A DNA stretch of 64,000 bases from Cenarchaeum symbiosum A (GTDB lineage Archaea > Thermoproteota > Nitrososphaeria > Nitrososphaerales > Nitrosopumilaceae), in the NCBI GenBank assembly GCA_000200715.1, contig DP000238.1:804154-868153 (forward strand), in the 5' to 3' direction. Below, piece after piece: positions 14,853 through 24,800 of the stretch. The position numbers were made by a program, and so were the translations under genes. The first letter of the stretch is position 1. The number at the start of each line of letters is the position of its first letter. The notes beneath the pieces are model-generated. The model was given only the letters and a program-made list of their open reading frames with translations. It was not told the origin of the DNA and did not search any database.

Positions 14853-15710
14853 ATGCGGCTGGGCGGCTCAACCACTGACGAGTTCATAAAAAGCCTCAAT
14901 GTCCCAGACGGCGAGGTGCGCAGCCTGTACAAGTCGGTAATGGAGGGGCTCACAAAGATGTCAAAAGAGCGCGTGATGTTAGGCGACAGCACGATAACAG
15001 AACAGCTCAGCTTTGATCCGGGCCGCGTAAAGGCGTACTATGAAAAGGTGGCTGCAGGACTCGAAGGGTGGGCCGTCCGGGGCGTCACCACCACCGGAGA
15101 CAAGGACCTGCGCAGGATGTTTGCAAAGTTCGAGGTCCAAGAGGGCAGCTACATACTGGCGGGGCACGTCTCCATACAGTATCATGTTCTTTTGTACTAC
15201 CGGCCGGAATACCACGTAGTCGAATGCCAAAAGGAGCTGGCAGACCTTGTCGACCGCACAAAGGACGCAGAAAAGGAAGCCGCCGAGGCATCAGAGGATT
15301 TAGTGGGGCGGCGCCTGGCAGAAGCTGGCCACGAGGGCGCGGAAGGCCAGAAGCTGTTCGAGGCGTTCTATCAGAACGACGGGTTGATCGAGGGCATAAC
15401 GCAGGAGCTCGAAGAAGGCGGGGACAGGGGGCTAAAAAAGATGGAGGAGAGAAAGCTCGAACTCTTCAAGGAGCTCGACAGTCTGCTTACAGAGACGTAC
15501 CAGACCACGGGCGTGCTCATAGATGATGCAAGGCTGGTCTCTGGAGAAGAGGGCGTGCTGTATTCCACCGACATAGAGTTTCTGCGGGGGTCTGCGCGCG
15601 AAGGATTGTTCGATCCCCGAAAGGTGCCGGCTGCCGTCCAGGAGAAGCTGATCGGCCGCCTCGGGGATCTGCTGGCGGCAGTAAAAGCCGCCGGCGCATC
15701 CGTGGGATAG
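14853..15710 (+). CDS. Helical coiled-coil protein of unknown function
   Basis: 285 residues from the ATG at 14853 (TATA box ~27 bases upstream). The N-terminal third (TTDEFIKSLNVPDGEVRSLY onward) is helical; a central part with DLRRMFAKFEVQEGSYILAG and VLLYYRPEYHVVE looks like beta strands. Residues ~130-215 are strongly acidic/basic with heptads (coiled coil). No signal peptide or membrane segment, so cytoplasmic. Codon use is clearly coding. I do not recognise the family; its neighbour downstream is the first complete giant surface protein, but nothing in the sequence links them functionally. Confidence 0.78.
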   Translation: MRLGGSTTDEFIKSLNVPDGEVRSLYKSVMEGLTKMSKERVMLGDSTITEQLSFDPGRVKAYYEKVAAGLEGWAVRGVTTTGDKDLRRMFAKFEVQEGSYILAGHVSIQYHVLLYYRPEYHVVECQKELADLVDRTKDAEKEAAEASEDLVGRRLAEAGHEGAEGQKLFEAFYQNDGLIEGITQELEEGGDRGLKKMEERKLELFKELDSLLTETYQTTGVLIDDARLVSGEEGVLYSTDIEFLRGSAREGLFDPRKVPAAVQEKLIGRLGDLLAAVKAAGASVG

Positions 15711-15813
15711 GCCGCACGCCATAAACCAGCAGCCCCTGCTCACAATAGTTATCAATGACTGTCGGCCGGCTGCAACATAGATGGGCATTAGAGCGGGGCT
15801 TTAGTTGGCAGGC

Positions 15814-18800
15814 ATGATCCTCTCCGATCAGGCCAAGGGGCGCCTGCGGGCAGGCCTGCGCGCGGCTGGTCCCCTGTTCCTACTTGTGCTGTCCCTGGCC
15901 GCGGCCCCGCATGCAGAGGCCCTGCCGGGTATTCTCTCGGCCACGCTGGATTCAGACGGCGTGCTGCTCACCATTGTATTTGACGATACAGTGGATGCAT
16001 CAGATATAGATCCGTCAAAGATACACGTAAGGGACGGAGGGGCCCTCTCCGGGGGCGCCACATTTGCAGGAGGGCTGCTATCTAGCGCAGAGCCCGACAC
16101 TGTCAGGCTTGCCGTGCCGCATAATGCAAGGGCCATTGTGGCAGGGTACGCATCCCCTACGTTGCACTTTGACGCAGGCGCGCTCGAAAAGGGAGGCGAG
16201 GCATTTCCCCCTGTGTTTGCATTCCCCCGGGATGATGCGGCGCCCTTCTTTGCCCTTGCAGAAGCCACCCCGCAGGGGCTGGCATTCTCGCCTGATGGAA
16301 CACTGATGTTTGCCGTCGGGTCCACCCAGGATACCGTCTTCCGGTATGCATTGGACCCGCCGCACGATGTGGCATCTGCGGTGCTCTCAGGATCATACAG
16401 CGTGCGGTCCGAAGAGAACAACCCGCGCGGGCTTGCCTTCTCGCCGGATGGTACAAGGATGTTCGTCGCCGGGGGCACGGACTTTGTGTACCAGTATTCA
16501 TTGGGGGAGCCTTTTGGTTTTGATCCCGCCCCTGCATTTGACGGCAGCATAGACGTCAGCGCGTCGGATACAGAGGTCTCGGGTTTGGACTTTGGGGACG
16601 GGGGCCTGCGGATGTACATATCGGGCTACCAGAGGGGCAGCATATACCAGTACGACCTGGCAGAACCGTACGAGATAGCCGGGGCTGTTAGCGCCGGAAG
16701 CTATGACGTCGGGGCCGAGGACGGGAGGCCCCGCGGGGTGGTAGTCTCGGAGGACGGCCGCACAATGCTGATTCTCGGGCAGAGCACCACCAGCGTGTAC
16801 CGGTACTATCTCGGGGAAGCATTTGACGTGGAAGCTGCCATGCTAGTAGAGTCCATGCCGGTCGCAGAATCAGAGAACAGCCCGCGCGGGCTTGCGGCAT
16901 CTGGCGACGGCAGGACAGTCTTTGTCACTGGGGCCATCGACGACAGGGTGTACGCGCATGAGCTCGGCGACCCGTACGACCTGTCGGGATCCCTGCATAT
17001 ACCCGGGGGCAACACAGGGGTGCCCGGGGAGTCGTCGCCAAACGGCGTGGTCTTTGCGCCCGACGGGACAGTCATGCTGGTAGTCGGGAGCGGCAGGGAC
17101 CTTGTATACAGGTACGAGCTGCCACACCCGTACGATACGGGCGGCGCCGCGCTCGATAGCGTCTCGAGGACGAGGCCGGCTGCGCGCAGCCCCGAGGGAA
17201 TCGCCTTCTCGAACAACGGCAGCGTCATGCTGATTCTGGACAGGGGCACATCCAGCATATACGGGTACAACCTGGCAGAACCGTATTCACCTGCAAACGA
17301 GACTCACACTTCCGCATTCTCTGTGGCCGCACACGAGGCCACCCCCACGGGGATCGGCCTTGCGTCTGACGGCAGTTCAGTCTTTGTCACGGGCTCTGAT
17401 TCGGACAGCGTGCACAGGTTCGGACTCGGGGGCAACCTAGACCTCGAATCGGCCGTGCATCTATCCTCCTTTGACGCTAGCCCGTACGTGACTGGCCCCA
17501 CGGGAGTCGCAATTTCTGCAGACGGGCACAAATTGTTCATCAGCGAGCGCGTTACAGATAGGGTGCACAGGTTTGAGATGGCCGACCCATACGAGATAGC
17601 CGCCGCCGTATACGTCGATTCACTGGATGCATCCGCACAGGACGACGTACTGCTGGATATTACATTTGCAGCAGACGGCTCGGCTCTCTTTGCGGTAGGC
17701 GGCAGAAACGATATGGTGTACGCCTATGCGCTCGGCTCTGCCTACGACATCACGCCGTCGGCAAAAGTCATATCTGTCGCCTCGTCTGTCACTTCGGGGC
17801 TCGCGCTCTCAGAGAACGGCGCCATCATGGCCCAGGCCGGCGGCAGCACGATAGGCGGCTCTGCGCTCGGAACGCCGTATGCGATACATACCGCCATTCC
17901 CTCAAATATTGTAGCGCCGCCGGGCGAGGACAACCTGAGCGGGGTTGCATTTTCTGACGACGGGAGGTTCATGTATGTGGTGGGAAGGGACCTGCTTACC
18001 GTATACAGGTATACCATGAACCCGCCATTTGACATATCCACGGCCACGTTGAACAGCCAGTCGCTGCCCCTGCCCGGCGGCGTCAACCCGGCAGCTGACG
18101 CGCCTACCGGCCTCGACATATCGGATGACGGCAGATACCTGTACGTCTCAGACGACAACGGCAACATATACCGGTTTGACCTTGGAGGCCCGTACAGGCT
18201 CAACTCCGGCACGTTTAGCTCCGCGTTATACGTGGGGGGAAACATTACTGCACCCCACGGCGTATACGTGGCGCCCGGAGGAAACATCATGATAGTTGCC
18301 GACCGTGATGACGGCAGCATCCACAGGTATGAAATGGCGACCCCGTACGTGCCAGGGGGCGCAACAGACAGGGGCTCGTTTGACATATCGGGAACAGACG
18401 GCGCGCCTGTCGGGGTGGGATTTGCTGGCGGCCAGCACATGTATGTAGCTGGAAATGACACAGGAAAAGTCTACCAGTATCTCGCAGATACGCACCCGAT
18501 ACAGGCGGCAGGTACTGGGCCGCGCCTTCTCTCGGCGGTCCTGGATAACGGAACCCTGAGGGCCACCTTTGATGGAATGATAGACGCGGGGTCGATACAG
18601 GCGGGGATGATCACGATAAGGGACGGCCATGGCTCCAATACGGGGATACCGCTGCTGCTCCCCGAGGGGGCGGCAGATTCCGAGGTCGTCACGTTTGTGG
18701 TCCCCGAGGAATACAGGGCAGAGGCCGCCTCCTACGGGGATCCGTCGCTGCACGTGCCCGCAACTGCGCTGTCAGGGATTGGCGGCGGATCGTTTGTGCC

Positions 18801-21800
18801 TGATTTTACGGGCGGCTCATTGCTGTCCCCGCTGTACCGGCACGAGCGGGAATTCCAGAGCGAGGGAATAACTAGCACGGAGAGATCCGACAGGTATTCC
18901 CTGACCGTTATTCCAGACGGGAGCCAGATGTATGTCGGAGGGGCCGACGGGAACATCACGTGGTACGACCTTGGAACACCCTATGACATAACGACCGGGG
19001 TCCGCGCGGGATCCGACATATTGCCGCCGTACCGGTCCGCGGGCAGAAACGTGGTCCCCTCTATAACCGGGATTGCCTTTTCTGATGACGGCACGCAGCT
19101 GTTTGCCGCAAACAGGGGGGCCCGCATTGCAATGTACCAGATGGATAGCCCGTACGAGATAGAGAGCGCCAGCATAACAGGAACCCTGCTCACAGGGTTC
19201 CAGTCGGGGATTGCATTCTCGGATGACGGCATGCGCATATTTGCCGCGCTGTTCACTGAGAATGCCGTAAGGCAGTACGACCTGGACAGCCCCTACGAGA
19301 TAAGCAGCGGAGTCGATGCGGGCCAGTACGATCTGGACATTCCGCCGTATCCGGGCATATTGTTCCTGCCTACATCGGGCGTGCACTTTTCGCCCGACGG
19401 GGCCATGATGTTCGTCGGCGAGTGGATATCAGATACTGAAGATGCCAACGCGAACAGGGATGTTCATGTAAACAAGTGGCACAGGTATGCGCTATCCACG
19501 CCGTTTGATGTGCTAACTGCAGAGCGCGTCGACACGTATGAATACAACACCGGGCCGGCGGGGGATCTCGAGGACTTTTCCCTGTCCCAGGACGGCCGCA
19601 GGGCGTACACCCTGACCGGCGAGAGGGTGAGCTCAAGCGAGCATATAATCACCCTTGCCCAGTACAGGCTGCCAGAGCCGTTCGATGTGACCCCGCCGTA
19701 CCTTGTGCCGTCATTCAACGTAAGCCAGGGGGGCAACCTGGCTGACCCCTACGGCATGGCGTTTTCGCCCGACGGGACCAGGCTGCTAGTATCAGGGCAC
19801 GGGGAAACAAACACAAAGCTCTTCCACCTGGATCCCCCCTTTGATATAACCTCGGGGATATTCCAGGGCCACAGCCGGTTCTACCCGGAAGGGCTGGCAA
19901 GCGAGACCATACCATCCGGGGTGGCCCTGTCTGCAGACGGCTCGAGAATATTTCTCTCCGACAGGGACCGCGGGGCGGTAAGCCAGTACACGCTTGATGC
20001 GCCATTCGATGTAGAGTTTAACTCAGAGATAAGAATAGACGTGCAGCTTGACGTGAGCGCACAGGATGCGCTTCCCGGAGGGCTTGCATTTACGCCAGAC
20101 GGGACTGGCCTCTTCATGGTGGGTGGCCAGGGCGGCTCTGTGCACATGTACTCCCTGAATACCCCGTTTGATCTTGGCGGGGCGGCACATGAGATATCGT
20201 TTGCCGTGCAGGACAGGGCGTCTGACCCCCTGGGCATCGCATTTGACAGAGACGGGACAGAAATGCTGATAGCCGATACAGGCGGCTTTGTGCACAGGTA
20301 TATCCTTGATGCACCATACGATATATCGGCCCCTGCATACAACGGGTTGTTCGACGCGGGGGGCGGCATCCGGGATGTGGCCGTCGGCGGCGGATCCATG
20401 TTCATACTAGGGGAGACGGACAGGATATACCGGCACAGCCCCGGCACATACCCGGTGGTATCCGCGCTTGACGGCCCGGTGCTGGCCTCTGCCGCTATAG
20501 ATGCACGGGTGGCTGCAGCCGAGGCATTATTTGATAGAGCAGTCGACCTTGGCGGAATAGACCCCGGGGGAATCCGCATAACAGACGGAGCGGCCGCGGG
20601 GGGAGTGGAGATATCCGGCTCTGCAATTTCCGGCGGCAGGGATCCCGGCGTGGTAAGATTTGAGTTATCAGATGTGGATAATGCCACAGTATCCGGATAC
20701 GCCGAGCCCCGGATGATATTTGAGAGATACGCAGTGCCGGGCCTCTCCGGCGGGTCATTTCCGTCGCAGACAGGCAACAGTACAGAGCTGGAAGCTGTGA
20801 TACCGCTCCCGGGATCCGAGACGTCCCTGACTGGTGCGGCATTCTCGGCAGACGGCATGATGGCGTTTGCGGCGGGAAGCTCGACAGGTAGGGTGTTTGC
20901 ATACTCCCTTGGCGGCGCCTTTGATGTGTCGTCGGCGGTGCGCGCCGGCAGCGCGCCCCTGGGCGCGGCCCCCGGAATATCGGGCCTTGCATTCTCTTCT
21001 GACGGGCGGAGCATGCTAGTTGCCGACGAAACCGGCGGGATACGCAGGTATCTTGCAGGCAGCCCGTACGGTATAGGCGATGTGGAGCTGGTAGAATCTG
21101 TCTCGCTGTCCCCCCGTTCAGAAGACCTTGCAGGAATTGCCTTTTCTCACGACGGCATGACCATGCTGGCGGCCGACGGCTCGGGGTCGGTACACAGGTA
21201 TTTGCTGCAATCCCCGTATTCCATATCAGAAGCAGAGTATAGTGAGTCTGCGATAGTAGGCGGGAGCCCCTCGGGAATAGAGTTCTCGTCGGACGGCCTG
21301 CGGATGGTTGTGCCCGATTCAGGCTCGGAGACGGCGCAGGTATATTCCCTTGCTGCGCCGTATACTATAGACGGGGCAGAGCAGATACTGCCGCTGATGC
21401 TCGGGCCCGGGGCCGAAGGAGCCGCGCTATCCGCTGACGGCACGCGGATGCTCGTGCCCGGATCCGGCGTGAGCCAGTATTCGCTCTCCTCTAGAAACCT
21501 GCAGGTCTGCACGGACGTCCTAGAGCTCGATGAAGGCGAGTGTGACGAGGGCATACGGGTCTCAGAGGGAGCGGGCACAGGCGAGGCGGCATCCCTTGCC
21601 ATATCGATAAGCGTGCTCGAGGGGCCCCTCCTGTCGGAGTCGGCGCCATATACAAGGGACGTCTCCGTATCCGGGCGCGACGCCCCACTGCTGGACAGGA
21701 CCCTTGCACTCGGGTTTGGCCTGATGACAACCGACGCGCCTGTCATTCTAGGGCTCGGCAGGGCGGCAGGGTCGATACCCGGGGTAATAGAGGCGCCAGG

Positions 21801-24800
21801 ATATGCAGAGACTGTCATGCGCGCGGTATCCATAACGGCAACAGACGCGCCCCGGGTAGACGAGCCCGAGTTTGTGCCCCTGCCGGATATGTCCAACGGC
21901 ACGGATGCGGCGGGCTTTGGAGAGCCCGTCTTTCTTGCGGTATCTCTTGGCGTGACGGATTCCCCGGGGCTGCGCGAGCTGGACATGCAGGATTCCGGCT
22001 CCGGGACGCCGCGTATGCGCTCTGCAGAGTTCAGGGCGGGGGCGCTCACAATGGAGTTTGACGGCAGGATAAACGCATCGTCTATACAGCCTGATAGGAT
22101 ACACGTCCGGAACGGCCACTCGGCCTCTGGCGGCATACCGTTCTCTTCTGTAAGGGAGGCGGGCCCCCGCACGGCCGTCCTGACAATGGATGCGGCCCCT
22201 GCTCTCGAGGCCCACGGGTATGCGGAACCCATACTCTACCTTGATGCGGGCGCGCTGCAAGGAGAGAACGGCTCGCCCATTCCGCGGCCGTTTGAGCTGC
22301 CGCTGCCAAAGCACATAGAATCATACCCGCTCGTCTCCATAGAGGACAACGTCCGGGGGATGGCATTTGCGCCCGACGGGACCAGGGCGTTTACGTCGGG
22401 CGGCTCGGGCAGGCTTGTCCAGTTCGAGCTGGATCCGCCGTTCTCGCTGGATGCAATACCCGGTTCTGCAAGGTCGTCTGTCATGCCGCCGCCTGCGGCA
22501 GGGCCCGGCGGCGAGACCACCGGCCTGTACGCCCGGGAGAATGACCTTGTCGGGCTGTCGTTTGATACAGGCGGCACAATGCTCTATCTGATGGGCGGCG
22601 ACACGGATACGGTCCGGCAGTACTCGCTGGACAGCCCGTACGATATACGGGGCGGCATTTCATTTGAGGGCCTGTTCTATATCGGCGGCGAGGCGCCAGT
22701 CCCCGGGGGGCTCGAGATGGGCCCCGGCGGGGCAAACATGTACGTTGCCGCTGAAACTGACGCGTCGGTATACAGGTATGCGCTAGCCGAGGCGTTCAAC
22801 GTATCCACCGCGGTCTACACGGGCGATTCGCTGTCTGTTCTGTCCAATGAGACAAGGCCTACCGGCGTGAGGATATCCCACGACGGCCGCAGCCTGTTTG
22901 TAGCCGGGGAGATAGCCCAGAGGGGGCCCGATTCTGTGTTCCGGTATGATCTGTTCCCCCCATTTGATATAACATCGGCTGCATACGCGGGCCGCCTGCC
23001 CAGCGTGGCCGAGGCCACCATGCAGGATCTTGCATTTGCGGACGGCGGCATGCGCCTGTACATTGCAGGGCACCTGACGCGCTCGATACACCACTATGAG
23101 CTTGCCGCCCCGTACGAGCTGGGGCAGCCCGTATCTGCCGTCTTGGATGTAAGATCCGACCAGGGCGTCCCCGAGGGGTCGGCCTTCTCCGGCGACGGGC
23201 GGCATGTATTCGTAATAGGGAGGGCGGGGCCCGACGGGATGATCCACAGGTATCCTCTGGATATTCCATACGACCTGGCATCTGCTGGCGCCTCCGACCG
23301 GCTATTCGAGGCGGCCCCGCGCGAGACCAAGCCGCGGGATATCGAGTTCTCGTCCGACGGCATGATAATGTTTACGATAGGGCACAGCGACAATATAGTA
23401 CGGTTCAACCTCGGCGCCCCATACGACATAGGGCCCGGCACCCCGCCGGTCTTTGGGGGAAGCAGCCCGGTCACATTCGGGGGGAATGCTATAGACATAT
23501 CCGCCCAGATTGCGACGGGGCTGGAGTTTTCCCCGGACGGCACTAGCATGTACGTGACGGCAGACAACCTGATCCTGCAGTATGCGCTGGACACCCCGTA
23601 TGATCCGTCGTCTGCATCCTCCGAAGAATCGTTTGATTTGAGGCTGCGGCCGCTCCCCGACGGGGAATACACGGAACAGCAGCCTGCGGATGTGGCCTTT
23701 TCGCCCGACGGGACCAGGATGTTCGTCTCGGGGAACCGCATAAACGCCGTGCACACATACGCATTGGGGGAGCCGTTTGACGCCACGACCGCCGTCCACG
23801 ACGGGCTGTTCAACCTGGTGGACTTTGATGACGACCCGCGCGGAATAGAGTTCTCTGCCGACGGGCTGTACATGGTAATCACCAATGACAACGCGGGCGG
23901 TGGCAGCGCCAACAATGCACTCGTCCAGTATGCAGTGGGCTCGCGCCCCCTGGAGGCGTCGCAGTGGATTCCGGATTCAGACGCGCCGGGGGCGGCAGAA
24001 ACCGCCGCCCTGCGCTCGTCAGCCCGTGCGGCGGGAGCCCCTGCGCTCGGCGAGGCTGTATCCCTGGGCGTCTCGATTAGCACAGGGGACGCGCCCGCGG
24101 TTGTCGGCATCCCCGGCGTATCTGGCATGCTGATACCTGCCGATGCCCCAGTGCATGCAGATTCTGTCCGCCTGGGCGTCTCGGTCATGCCGGCAGACCG
24201 GCCGGAGGCAGCCGATGCGACAAACATGATACATCTTATGATCTCGTCGGGTGCAGCCGATGTGCCGGGGCATGCGGATGGCGTATCCCTGGGCCTCTCA
24301 TTATCCACAGGGGATGCGCCGGGAATAGCAGAAGATCCGGGAATGCTGATCCGCGGAACGGCAGGTGATGCAATTGATCTGCCGGGGCATTCTGATAGCG
24401 CATCACTGGGCATTTCATTAAACACAGATGATGCGCCGGGAATAGCAGAAGATCCGGGAATGCTGATCCGCGGAACGGCAGGTGATGCAATAGATGCGCC
24501 GGGGCATGCAGACGGGGCATCCCTGGGGCTTGCCCGTGATGTAATAGACGCGCCCGCGGTAAACGACACGTATGCGGTGGGCGGCGGCCCGGCGCAGGGC
24601 CGCGCAATACCTGTAGATGGAACAGACGCGCCGACCGTCGGTGATGTGCCCATGATCATCGTACCGGCGCAGGTCCGCGTGATACCCGTGGATGCGTCGG
24701 ATACGCCGCTGACATCTGATGGGGTCCGCCGGGGGATCTCCATTGCGACAATGGATGTACCGGCAGTAAGCGACGTCCACGAGATACCCGCAGATATAAT

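Noticed and set aside
16240-18490. Seven- or eight-bladed WD40/YVTN propellers
   Set aside because: 15 blades could be read as two seven-blade rings plus one, but runs of 5 and 10 in the same proteins do not fit; multiples of five do.
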